Positions 9,222 to 18,152 of a DNA stretch of 38,856 nt are shown here, in pieces; position 1 is the first letter of the stretch, and every line of letters begins with the position of its first letter. The DNA is taken from assembly GCA_937929825.1 (NCBI GenBank), contig CALFUV010000014.1:1-38856 (forward strand), read 5' to 3'. The notes beneath the pieces are model-generated. The model did not search any database, was not told the DNA's origin, and saw nothing but the letters and a program-made list of their open reading frames with translations. Both the position numbers and the translations under genes were made by a program. The DNA is from an uncultured Patescibacteria group bacterium. Lineage in GTDB: Bacteria > Patescibacteriota > Patescibacteriia > Veblenbacterales > UBA10138.

Positions 9222-10190
9222 ATGATTGTTGTAAATGATTTAAAAAAACTTACTAGTTTAGTTAATAACGCCCACAGAATTTTAGTTGGCAGTCACGCCA
9301 AATGTGCTGACGCTACCGGTGCTGTTACAGCCATTAAACTTGTTTTAACTAGACTAGGTAAACAAGTAACATCTTTTTTGCCTGAACCAGTGGCTGGCAG
9401 TTTAATGTTTTTACCTGCTACCGAAGATATAATTACAGATTCTGAAAAAATAAATTTTAAGGATTACGATTTATATTTATCTGTGGATGCGGCTGAACCA
9501 AAACTAACTGGTTTGGCTGAAAAATTTAATGAGCGACCTCGTGATTTGGTAACAATTAATTTTGATCATCATCATACTAATACCTTTTGGGGTGATGTAA
9601 ATATAGTTGATAAACAAGCTTCAGCCACCTGCGCCATGGTCTATGAGTGGTTTATGTTTGCTGGTTGGTTAATAGATAGCCGAATAGCCACCAGTCTTTT
9701 AACAGGTATTTTGGCTGACACTGGAAATTTTTCCAATCCTGCTACCAACGATACTTCATTAAAAGCCGCAGCTGATTTGCTGGCGCGAGGAGCTAATGCC
9801 CGTCGGATTTTGCGTCAGGTGATGGGCAATAGAACATTAGCTGAACTTAAAATTTGGGGACGTATTTTTGAACGTTTACGCGAATACCAAGAAATAGGAT
9901 TGGTAGTAACAGTTATTAAACAAAGCGATTTTGAAGAGTTGGGAGCCAATGAGGAAATGTTGGAGGGGGTGGCTAATTTTTTAAATGATTTATCAGGCTA
10001 TCGTGCAGTAATGGTTTTAAGAGAAAAATCCGATGGTACAGTAAAAGGTAGTTTACGCACTACAAGTGATGATGTGGATGTGGCGGCGGTGGCTAAGCTT
10101 TTTGGTGGTGGGGGGCATAAAAAAGCCGCTGGTTTTAGTCTGCCTGGCAAGTTGGTGCAAACTGACCAGGGCTGGAAAATAGAAGCTTGA
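9222..10190 (+). CDS. DHH/DHHA1 phosphoesterase (NrnA-like oligoribonuclease/pAp phosphatase)
   Basis: NFDHHHTNTFWGDVN, GILADTGNFSN, GGGGHKKAAGFSL; infB-rbfA-nrnA order. ATG at 9222 preferred over the TTG at 9195. Confidence 0.9.
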   Translation: MIVVNDLKKLTSLVNNAHRILVGSHAKCADATGAVTAIKLVLTRLGKQVTSFLPEPVAGSLMFLPATEDIITDSEKINFKDYDLYLSVDAAEPKLTGLAEKFNERPRDLVTINFDHHHTNTFWGDVNIVDKQASATCAMVYEWFMFAGWLIDSRIATSLLTGILADTGNFSNPATNDTSLKAAADLLARGANARRILRQVMGNRTLAELKIWGRIFERLREYQEIGLVVTVIKQSDFEELGANEEMLEGVANFLNDLSGYRAVMVLREKSDGTVKGSLRTTSDDVDVAAVAKLFGGGGHKKAAGFSLPGKLVQTDQGWKIEA

Positions 10191-10326
10191 CATTAATTAG
10201 TTGAACTAAAATTGAAATTAGTATTATCTTTTTAAGAACCTTTTTAGAGGAGACAATCATCAAGTTATAAGATTGATTTATAGTAATTTTTATAATCAGT
10301 GTTTATAAATTAAATATAAGTTTTTC

Positions 10327-10355
10327 TTGCTTTTATCTTCTAAAAGAGTTATGAT
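10327..10355 (+). promoter_or_regulatory. Predicted sigma70-type promoter of clpP
   Basis: TTGCTT - 17 nt - TATGAT (overlapping GATAAT) ending about 10 nt before the clpP ATG. Confidence 0.55.
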
Positions 10356-10364
10356 AATGTTTGT

Positions 10365-10961
10365 ATGACAAAAGGTTTAAATCTAATACCAATGGTGGTG
10401 GAACGATCGCAAATGGGCGAACGGGCTTATGATATTTATTCTAGACTCTTAAAGGAGCGTATTATTTTTATTGGTGATCCAATTGGTGATGATTTAGCCA
10501 ATTCGGTAATTGCCCAATTGTTGTTTTTAGATAGCCAAGACCAGAAAAAAGACATTAAGATTTATATTAATACCCCGGGCGGCATGGTGACTTCAGGTAT
10601 GGCAATTTATGATACTATGCAATATGTGAAAAGCGAAGTGGTAACCGTGTGTGTTGGTATTGCTGCTTCTATGGGTGCGGTTTTATTAGCAGCCGGTACA
10701 AAAGGTAAAAGATTTATTTTACCTAATGCTGAAGTAATGATTCATCAGATTATGGGGGGAGCTGAAGGACAGGCGACTGATATTAAAATTCGTGCTGAAC
10801 ATATTTTGCGTTTGCGCGATAGAATTAATAAAATTTTAGCTAAACATACAGGTCAAGAATTAGCGAAGATAGAAAAAGATACTGACCGTGATTATTTTAT
10901 GACAGCTGAGGAGGCGGTGAAGTATGGCATTGTTGATAAAATAATTAAGCCCAGTCGATAG
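10365..10961 (+). CDS. clpP: ATP-dependent Clp protease proteolytic subunit
   Basis: [33 protein letters not shown] (Ser), [15 protein letters not shown] (His), [20 protein letters not shown] (Asp). Confidence 0.97.
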   Translation: MTKGLNLIPMVVERSQMGERAYDIYSRLLKERIIFIGDPIGDDLANSVIAQLLFLDSQDQKKDIKIYINTPGGMVTSGMAIYDTMQYVKSEVVTVCVGIAASMGAVLLAAGTKGKRFILPNAEVMIHQIMGGAEGQATDIKIRAEHILRLRDRINKILAKHTGQELAKIEKDTDRDYFMTAEEAVKYGIVDKIIKPSR

Positions 10962-11000
10962 AATATTCTAAAATTTGTAATTAAAATTGGTTTTGGGTAT

Positions 11001-11023
11001 GGGCTTGCCAAAAGGCCCTTTTT
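11001..11023 (+). terminator. Putative intrinsic terminator after clpP
   Basis: GGGC...GCCC followed by TTTTT. Confidence 0.5.
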
Positions 11024-11244
11024 AATATATACTTCTAAAAGCTAACTTTTAATAAACTTTGGTTGTAACAGCTTGTGATTTAATCTTCAAATTCTGGTTA
11101 AATATCATGTATTTATTAGATAAATTTGTAATTGAGATTTTGCGTTGTCAACAGATAATTTTTTGTTTTGGCAGTTAAGACTACCAGAATTATAATCACG
11201 ATTACATAAAGTTGTTGCAACCCTAGGAATAGGGATAATTTAAT

Positions 11245-12774
11245 ATGACTGTAGATATTATTCCAGTAGCTTTTTTAGCAGCTGGTTTGGCGGTTGGTCT
11301 TACCGGTGGTTATGTTTTACGTAAACTTTTAGCGGTTAAATCTAAAGATGCGGCTGAAGCCCAAGCTTTGAGCATAATTAATGAGGCGCGTAATCAGGAA
11401 AAAGATATTTTAATTAAAGCCAAAGAGCAGTCTTTAAAAATAATTGAGGAAGCTAAACAAGAAGAATCTACGCGCCGTAAAGAACTGCAACATTTGCAGG
11501 AGAGACTGGAAAAAAGAGAAGCAGCTTTTGACCAAAAACTATTGGAACTTGAAGCTGACAAGCAAAAAGCTGAAGAGGAAAGATTAAGATTTGAAAGTGC
11601 TCGTGAAGAAATAAAAAAGATCAGGGAAGATCAGCTGGCAAAATTAGAAAAGATTTCTGGTTTTTCTCAAGAAGAGGCTAAAAAAGTATTATTTGATTAT
11701 ATTGAAGAAAAAAATAAGGAGGATTTAGCCCTGCGTATCCGTAAACTGGAAGAAGTTTCTACTAGCGATATTGAGCGTCGCGCCAAAGTAATGTTGGCTG
11801 GTGTTATGGAAAGAATTGCCGCTTCTCATGCTATTGAAACCACTACCAGCGTGGTTAATTTGCCCTCAGATGATATGAAGGGCCGTATAATCGGCAAAGA
11901 AGGCCGGAATATTAAAGCCATTGAACAATTAACTGGTGTGGAAATAATTGTTGATGAAACACCGGGAGCCATTGTGCTTTCAGGTTTTAATCCTATCAGA
12001 CGTCATGTGGCTAAAAAAGCCTTAGAAGCTCTTTTGCAAGACGGACGTATTCATCCGGGTCGTATTGAAGAAGCGATTGAAAAAGCTAAAAGGGAAATTA
12101 CAGAAGATATTAAAAAAGCCGGTGAGGAAGCGGCTTATGAAGTAGGTGTAGCTGGTCTCGACCCCAAACTTATTCAATTATTGGGAAGATTAAAATTCCG
12201 TACCAGTTATGGCCAGAATGTATTGCAACACTCTAAAGAAGTTGCCTTATTATCAAAGCTTTTAGCTGAGGAATTAGGAGCTAATGTAAATGTGTCAGTT
12301 AAGGGCGGATTATTACATGATATTGGCAAGGCTGTAGATCATGAGATTCAAGGATCACATCCGGAAATAGGCTATGACATAATGAAAAAATTTGGTTTAC
12401 CAGAAGAGATTGCTTATTTAGCGATTGCTCATCATGAAGATAACCCCAAAACACTGGAAGGTGTTATTACTAAAGTGGCAGATGCTGTTTCTGGAGCTAG
12501 GCCGGGAGCCCGTAAGGATACATATGAAAACTATTTACAGCGTTTACAGGAATTAGAAGACGTTGCCTCTGGTTTTGAAGGAGTGGATAAAGTTTATGCT
12601 ATTCAGGCTGGTCGTGAAGTGCGTGTTTTTGTAAAGCCGGGTGAAATTGATGATTTTAAGGCAGTAAAAATGGCGCGTGATATAGCGGATAAAATTGAAC
12701 AGGAACTTAAATACCCAGGAGAAATAAAGGTAAATGTTATCCGTGAAACCAGAGTTATTGAGTATGCCAGGTAA
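11245..12774 (+). CDS. rny: Ribonuclease Y
   Basis: N-terminal TM helix, coiled coil, KH segment MKGRIIGKEGRNIKAIEQLTGVEIIVDETPGAIVLSGFNPIRR, HD segment LLHDIGKAVDHE. Confidence 0.97.
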   Translation: MTVDIIPVAFLAAGLAVGLTGGYVLRKLLAVKSKDAAEAQALSIINEARNQEKDILIKAKEQSLKIIEEAKQEESTRRKELQHLQERLEKREAAFDQKLLELEADKQKAEEERLRFESAREEIKKIREDQLAKLEKISGFSQEEAKKVLFDYIEEKNKEDLALRIRKLEEVSTSDIERRAKVMLAGVMERIAASHAIETTTSVVNLPSDDMKGRIIGKEGRNIKAIEQLTGVEIIVDETPGAIVLSGFNPIRRHVAKKALEALLQDGRIHPGRIEEAIEKAKREITEDIKKAGEEAAYEVGVAGLDPKLIQLLGRLKFRTSYGQNVLQHSKEVALLSKLLAEELGANVNVSVKGGLLHDIGKAVDHEIQGSHPEIGYDIMKKFGLPEEIAYLAIAHHEDNPKTLEGVITKVADAVSGARPGARKDTYENYLQRLQELEDVASGFEGVDKVYAIQAGREVRVFVKPGEIDDFKAVKMARDIADKIEQELKYPGEIKVNVIRETRVIEYAR

Positions 12775-12837
12775 ACAAAACAAAGAAATATTAGTTAAGA
12801 TATTATTAATCCATGATTCTTGATCAATTTTTATTAT

Positions 12838-13635
12838 ATGAAAATACTTTTTTTTGGTGATATAGTAGCACGACCGGGGAGATTGGCTGTAGCACAAGTT
12901 TTGCCAGAGTGGCAAAAAGATTATTCACCAGATGTAATAATAGGTTGTATTGATAATTTGGCGCATGGAAAGGGAGCCACCGAGAAAACAGTGCAGGAAT
13001 TATTAAACCTTGGCTTTCACGCTTTTACCACTGGTGATCATGTTTTAAATTCAGACAAAGGTGAACAGTTGGTCAGTCAAGAAAATTTGCCAATAGTTCG
13101 TCCACTTAATTTACCCGAGTCTACTCCCGGTTTAGGCTGGCGTATAATTAAGATCGTTGATCAAGAAATTATTTTAGTTCATTTGATTGGTCAGGTTTTT
13201 TTGCCAGGCGATTATATTTCACCTTTTAAGGCTATTGATAATTTACTTAATTCCTCCGTCTTAGTTGATAAAAAAAATATAATAGTTGATATTCATGCTG
13301 AGGCTACCAGCGAAAAAGTTGCTTTGGGTTGGTATTTGAATGGCCGGGTAACTGCAGTTTTAGGAACACATACTCATATTCCAACATGCGATGAGTGGAT
13401 AATGCCGCAAGGTACGGCTTATATTACTGATGTTGGCATGACTGGTATAAGGGAAAGTGTACTTGGTGTTAAGACTGACATTATATTGAATCGTTTTATT
13501 TATGCCGGTACAGATCGTTTTGAGCCAGCAGAAACAGGTACAGTTTTAGTTAGAGCAGTGATTATTGATTTTAATCCTGATAGCGGTCACGCTAAATCAA
13601 TTAAGCGTTTAGAAAAAACAGTGACAATTACCTAA
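12838..13635 (+). CDS. YmdB-family metallophosphoesterase
   Basis: MKILFFGDIVARPGRLAV...IDNLAHGKGAT...FTTGDHVL...DIHAEATSEKVALGWYLNGRVTAVLGTHTHIPT; adjacent to rny as in many bacteria. Confidence 0.9.
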   Translation: MKILFFGDIVARPGRLAVAQVLPEWQKDYSPDVIIGCIDNLAHGKGATEKTVQELLNLGFHAFTTGDHVLNSDKGEQLVSQENLPIVRPLNLPESTPGLGWRIIKIVDQEIILVHLIGQVFLPGDYISPFKAIDNLLNSSVLVDKKNIIVDIHAEATSEKVALGWYLNGRVTAVLGTHTHIPTCDEWIMPQGTAYITDVGMTGIRESVLGVKTDIILNRFIYAGTDRFEPAETGTVLVRAVIIDFNPDSGHAKSIKRLEKTVTIT

Positions 13636-13693
13636 TAAACTGCTATTATTTAAGAGTAATTAGCCTAAATAAGCCCAGAAAGGGGGTGAAGAT

Positions 13694-13969
13694 ATGAATA
13701 AAGCAGAGTTAATTGAACAAATCGCCATCAAGGTTCAGCTTACAAAAAAGCAGGCCGAGGAAATGATTGATGCTTTTACGGATATAGTCACAAACACACT
13801 TAAGAATAGAGGTGAGGTGACCATTACAGGTTTTGGTACTTTTCTTTCCCGTGAACGCGCAGCTCGTATGGGGGTCAATCCTCAGAATCCATCAGAAAAA
13901 ATGCAGATTCCAGCGGTGGTAGTACCAAAATTTAAAGCTGGTAAAGCCTTAAAAGATGCCCTTAAGTAG
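13694..13969 (+). CDS. hup: HU family DNA-binding protein
   Basis: MNKAELIEQIA...TGFGTFLSRERAARMGVNPQNPSEKMQIPAVVVPKFKAGKALKDAL; strong SD AAGGGGGTG. Confidence 0.97.
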   Translation: MNKAELIEQIAIKVQLTKKQAEEMIDAFTDIVTNTLKNRGEVTITGFGTFLSRERAARMGVNPQNPSEKMQIPAVVVPKFKAGKALKDALK

Positions 13970-13984
13970 TATTTTAACAGTTAT

Positions 13985-14245
13985 TTATAAAAGACGTTTA
14001 GCGCGGATTAATGTCGCCGCGCGAAAGCTCTTGTGTTTTGAGCTCGTTGAAGGTAGAAATTTTACTTTTTAAATTTTTTAAAAAGTAAAAAAGTAGAGCC
14101 TTCCGGGGTGCGCCCGTTAAAGCGTTTTTATGAAGTGGATCCGATAATTTTGGATCAAGTAAGGTGGTACCTCCTGCAATTCGCAAAGTTGCGAAAACGG
14201 GACCTTACCTATCTCTGTTTAATGGAGTTAGGTTTTTATTTTTTT
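13985..14245 (+). promoter_or_regulatory. T-box-like leader upstream of valS
   Basis: CGGGGTGCGCCCGTTA, then T-box sequence GTAAGGTGGTACC (14159-14171) pairing with ACCTTAC (14202-14208); followed by hairpin ACCTATCTC/GAGTTAGGT (14207-14233, one mismatch) and a T-tract abutting the valS ATG. Stem I/specifier not resolved. Confidence 0.75.
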
Positions 14246-17182
14246 ATGAAAGAATTACCTAAGGCTTATTCACCTCAAAATTACGAATCAGGAATTTATA
14301 AACAATGGGAAGATTCTGGTTTTTTTAATCCTGATAATTTAAATTATCAGGGCGAGCCTTTTAGTATTAGTATGCCACCACCTAATGCTACCGGTATACT
14401 GCATTTGGGTCATGCTGTAATGCTGGCTATACAAGATTTAATGTCTCGTTATTGGCGTTTACGAGGTAGGCGTACCTTATGGTTACCGGGTGAGGATCAT
14501 GCTGCCATTGCTACACAAAATGTAGTGGAAAAAAAACTTTATAAAGAAGAAGGAAAAAATAGATTTGATTATGGACGTGAAGAATTTATGCATCGGGTTA
14601 ATGAATTTGTGAATAATTCACGCTCTACTATTAAAGATCAAATTAAAGCTATGGGAGCATCCTGTGATTGGTCGCGTGAGCGTTATACTTTAGATGAGGG
14701 ATTATCACGTGCTGTTAAAGAAGCATTTATTCGTATGTATAATGACGGCTTAATATATCGTGGTAAACGCATAGTTAATTGGTGTTATCGGTGCGGTACA
14801 ACTTTAGCCGATGACGAGGTTGAATATAAAGAACAAAAAACACCTTTTTATTATTTAAAGTACGGACCTATAATTATTGGTACAGCTAGACCGGAGACTA
14901 AGGTATTAGATAAGGTTATTATTGTTCATCCGGATGACGAGCGTTATAAAAAATATATTGGCACAAGTTTTGATGTGCCTTGGATAGATGGTATAGTACG
15001 TGCTCAAGTGGTGGCTGATAAAATAGCTAAGATAGAAACCGGTACTGGTGCCATGACTATAACACCAGCTCATAGTTTTGTGGATTTTGAATTAGCACAA
15101 AAATATGGTTTTGAAATAGTGGAAATAATAGGACCTGATGGTAAAATGACCCAAAATGCTGGTAAATTTGCTGGTCTTAATGTAAAAGAAGCACGTGTCG
15201 CGATTTTGGAAGAATTACAAAATAAAGGTTTGGTAGAAAGGATTGACAATGATTATATTCATAATCTTTCGGTGTGTTATCGTTGCGGTACGGCGGTGGA
15301 GCCATTGCCTTCTGAACAGTGGTTTGTGGCGGTAGATAAACCGTTTCGTCGCAGATTTTTTAAAAAAATTACCTTAAAAAAAATGGCGTTGGCGGCTGTT
15401 AAAGAGGAACGCATAAAAATTATACCAGAAAGATTTATTAAAGTTTATGAACACTGGATGAATAATTTGCATGATTGGTGTATTAGCAGACAAATTTGGT
15501 TTGGGCACAGAATTCCGGCTTGGCAGTGTCAGGACTGTAAGGAATGGCAAGTAATAGCTAGCAGGCCTACTAAAATAATTTTTAGTCGTCATGGTTTAAC
15601 TGATTGGAATAAAAAAGAACGTATTCAGGGTGATACCAATATACCCCTGGATGAATCAGAAATTGAATTAATTTATAAAAAGGCATATGAATTGAAAAAT
15701 AATGATATACAGGTAATAATTAGTTCTCCTTTAATGAGGGCTAGGCAAACAGCCAATATTTTTGCTGAAGTTATTAAGGCGCCGATTATAGTTGAAAAAA
15801 GAATTAAAGAGAGATATTATGGTACTTTTGAGGGAAAACTAGTTGCTGAATTAAAACAAGATCATCCTGATTATTATAAAAATAAATTATCTTACCATGT
15901 GGCTGAGGCTGAGAGCTATCAACAGATTAAGCAACGTTTAATACCTTGGCTTTCAGAGGTAGTTATTAAATTTCAAGGCCAGAAAGTATTGATAGTTACT
16001 CATAATGCTATTATGCGAACTTTAAAATGGATGATAGAAGGAGGTACAGAAAAAGAATTATCTGAATTTAAACCACGATTTGATGAACCCTTACAATATG
16101 AGCTTATTGGTAGTTGTAAAAAATGCGGGTCTTGGCGTATGAAACAAGACGAGGATACTTTGGATACTTGGTTTTCTTCTTCCTTATGGACATTTTCCAC
16201 GCTTGGTTGGCCCGGAAAAACCAAGGATTTATCTACTTATCATCCTACATCAGTCATGGAAACAGGTTATGATATATTATTTTTTTGGGTTGCACGTATG
16301 ATTTTAATGTCAGCTTATTGTTTAGGAGATATACCGTTCCGTACTGTTTATTTGCATGGTTTAGTACGGGATAAGCAAGGTAGAAAAATGAGCAAGTCTT
16401 TAGGTAATGGTATTGATCCTATAGAAATGATAGGTAAATATGGCGCTGATGCGTTAAGACTTTCTATGATAATAGGAGTTACACCGGGAAATGATTTTAG
16501 ACTTTATGACGAGAAGATCGCTGGTTATCGGAATTTTGTAAATAAACTTTGGAATATTGTACGCTTTGCCAATTTAACCACTGAATTGAAAGTAATGGAA
16601 GTCCCGCCAGAGCCAAAAACTTTGGCTGATAAATGGATTTTGTCCCGTTTTAGTAAAGTTGCCGATTTAGTAACCAAGAAAATTGAAAGTTATTCTTTTT
16701 CTGAAGCTGGTGAAACTTTATATGATTTTACTTGGCACGAGTTAGCAGATTGGTATTTGGAAATTACTAAAATAGAAGGCCGTAAGCAGGAAATATTATC
16801 CTATTTAATTAGTCAACTTTTAAAACTTTGGCATCCATTTATGCCCTTTGTTACCGAAGCTTTATGGCAAGAAACTTTTGGTAATCAAGCAGGATTGTTA
16901 ATAGTTCAATTATGGCCCAAAAATTTACCCGCTATTGATAATAAATCCGAAATTGAATTTACGTCAGTGCAGGATATAATAATATCATTGCGTAATTACC
17001 GAGCAGAAATAAAGCTTGATAAAAAAATAAAAGTTAAATTTTGTTTAGTAGGTAAAATATTAAATAAAAATGAAGAGATGATTATTTCTGATTTAAGAAC
17101 AGGAGCAGAATACGACAGTTCAATTGCAGAAAAATATTCTAAGAAAGTAGATTTTAAAGATTTTAATTTGTTAATAAGTTAA
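14246..17182 (+). CDS. valS: Valyl-tRNA synthetase with inserted histidine phosphatase domain
   Basis: PPPNATGILHLGHA (HIGH region), GRKMSKSLGNGIDP (KMSKS), QDEDTLDTWFSSSLW. Insert has RHGLTDW, SSPLMRARQTA, ERYYGTFEG, VTHNAIMR. Start moved from 14108 because that ORF extension reads through the leader. Confidence 0.95.
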   Translation: MKELPKAYSPQNYESGIYKQWEDSGFFNPDNLNYQGEPFSISMPPPNATGILHLGHAVMLAIQDLMSRYWRLRGRRTLWLPGEDHAAIATQNVVEKKLYKEEGKNRFDYGREEFMHRVNEFVNNSRSTIKDQIKAMGASCDWSRERYTLDEGLSRAVKEAFIRMYNDGLIYRGKRIVNWCYRCGTTLADDEVEYKEQKTPFYYLKYGPIIIGTARPETKVLDKVIIVHPDDERYKKYIGTSFDVPWIDGIVRAQVVADKIAKIETGTGAMTITPAHSFVDFELAQKYGFEIVEIIGPDGKMTQNAGKFAGLNVKEARVAILEELQNKGLVERIDNDYIHNLSVCYRCGTAVEPLPSEQWFVAVDKPFRRRFFKKITLKKMALAAVKEERIKIIPERFIKVYEHWMNNLHDWCISRQIWFGHRIPAWQCQDCKEWQVIASRPTKIIFSRHGLTDWNKKERIQGDTNIPLDESEIELIYKKAYELKNNDIQVIISSPLMRARQTANIFAEVIKAPIIVEKRIKERYYGTFEGKLVAELKQDHPDYYKNKLSYHVAEAESYQQIKQRLIPWLSEVVIKFQGQKVLIVTHNAIMRTLKWMIEGGTEKELSEFKPRFDEPLQYELIGSCKKCGSWRMKQDEDTLDTWFSSSLWTFSTLGWPGKTKDLSTYHPTSVMETGYDILFFWVARMILMSAYCLGDIPFRTVYLHGLVRDKQGRKMSKSLGNGIDPIEMIGKYGADALRLSMIIGVTPGNDFRLYDEKIAGYRNFVNKLWNIVRFANLTTELKVMEVPPEPKTLADKWILSRFSKVADLVTKKIESYSFSEAGETLYDFTWHELADWYLEITKIEGRKQEILSYLISQLLKLWHPFMPFVTEALWQETFGNQAGLLIVQLWPKNLPAIDNKSEIEFTSVQDIIISLRNYRAEIKLDKKIKVKFCLVGKILNKNEEMIISDLRTGAEYDSSIAEKYSKKVDFKDFNLLIS
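15571..16105 (+). other. Histidine phosphatase (phosphoglycerate-mutase-like) domain inserted in ValRS
   Basis: TKIIFSRHGLTDWNKKERIQGDTNIPLDE...IISSPLMRARQTANIFAE...IKERYYGTFEGK...VLIVTHNAIMRTLKWMIEGG between CQDC and CKKC knuckles. Confidence 0.92.
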
Positions 17183-17185
17183 TTT

Positions 17186-17854
17186 ATGTTAGAAAATAAA
17201 AAATATAGAGAATATGTTATTGAAGGGCAGTTTGAAAAAATAGAAATCGCTCATAAATTAATAGATGAAGTTATGCAAAGAAGCATTAAGATTGGCGAAG
17301 GTCAAAATGCTAATGTTTATTTTTCAGTTGATAAAAAAAGACAGGATTTTTGTATTAAACATTTAAAAGAAACTCCAGGCAGGCGTCATTATCAAAGTAT
17401 AGATTGGGAAATGAGATTGCAAGATAAAGCCCGTAAGCTTGGTGTAAAAGTTCCGCAGCCAGTATTAGCATTAATTACCGAAGATGATAACGCTTTTATG
17501 GTAATGGAAACTGTTAAGGGCAAGACTTTAGAGGAAATAATGTCTGGGTTAGCCAGTTTACCGAATACTTACAACGCTGATGAATTTTGGAATAAAATGG
17601 AAAAGATGATCAGTAAGATGCATGAAAATAATTTATATCATCGCGACTTACATCTTGGGAATATTATGATTGATTTTCAATCAGGCGAGCCGGTATTGAT
17701 TGATTTTGGTTGGGCAGCTTATGTACCGGGCGGTGATGATCCATATAGAGAAATTAATACCAATATTAATCATCAGGAGGATTTTCCTAATGATGATGTT
17801 CAGTTAAAGAATTGTAAACGTCAATTTATGGGATACTTGACAAGATTTGGTTAA
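17186..17854 (+). CDS. Small eukaryotic-like/RIO-like protein kinase
   Basis: IGEGQNANVYFSVD, FCIKHLKE, YHRDLHLGNIMID, VLIDFGWA; starts 3 nt after the valS stop. Confidence 0.85.
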   Translation: MLENKKYREYVIEGQFEKIEIAHKLIDEVMQRSIKIGEGQNANVYFSVDKKRQDFCIKHLKETPGRRHYQSIDWEMRLQDKARKLGVKVPQPVLALITEDDNAFMVMETVKGKTLEEIMSGLASLPNTYNADEFWNKMEKMISKMHENNLYHRDLHLGNIMIDFQSGEPVLIDFGWAAYVPGGDDPYREINTNINHQEDFPNDDVQLKNCKRQFMGYLTRFG

Positions 17855-17884
17855 TAAGTTATTCTTAATTTTTAACTAAAACAA

Positions 17885-18118
17885 ATGAAGGAAAAAAGCA
17901 TGAAAATTGAATATAGTGACAGCTTTATTAGTAGGGCTGTTGATATTTTAAAACAAATGGTCGCCACAGATAGAAAAACTGCACCTTATGGACCACCTTT
18001 TAACAACTTCTCAGTTGTTATAGGTGAGACAGATAAATCTATTGTGGCCATCATTGATGTGCCAGAAGATATTAAAGAAAAAATAGGAGATAAAAAAGTA
18101 TATTTGGTAACTGAGTAG
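17885..18118 (+). CDS. Small hypothetical protein
   Basis: Open frame after the kinase; SD-like AAGGAAAAAAGC precedes an internal ATG at 17900; ends just before a strong hairpin. Confidence 0.6.
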   Translation: MKEKSMKIEYSDSFISRAVDILKQMVATDRKTAPYGPPFNNFSVVIGETDKSIVAIIDVPEDIKEKIGDKKVYLVTE

Positions 18119-18125
18119 TTTTTTT

Positions 18126-18150
18126 ACGGGTAGCTTATATAGCTACCCGT
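18126..18150 (+). terminator. Putative terminator hairpin ACGGGTAGCT-TATAT-AGCTACCCGT
   Basis: 10-bp perfect stem between convergent genes, followed by TTCTATTCT. Confidence 0.7.
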
Positions 18151-18152
18151 TT

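Noticed and set aside
14108-14245. N-terminal extension of the valS ORF (MRPLKRFYEVDPIILDQVRW...)
   Set aside because: This stretch is the T-box-like leader (T-box core and terminator); real ValRS similarity starts at MKELPKAYSPQNYE.
15374-15592. ORFs antisense to valS (15374-15592, 16000-16224)
   Set aside because: Opposite strand of clear ValRS sequence; no independent support.
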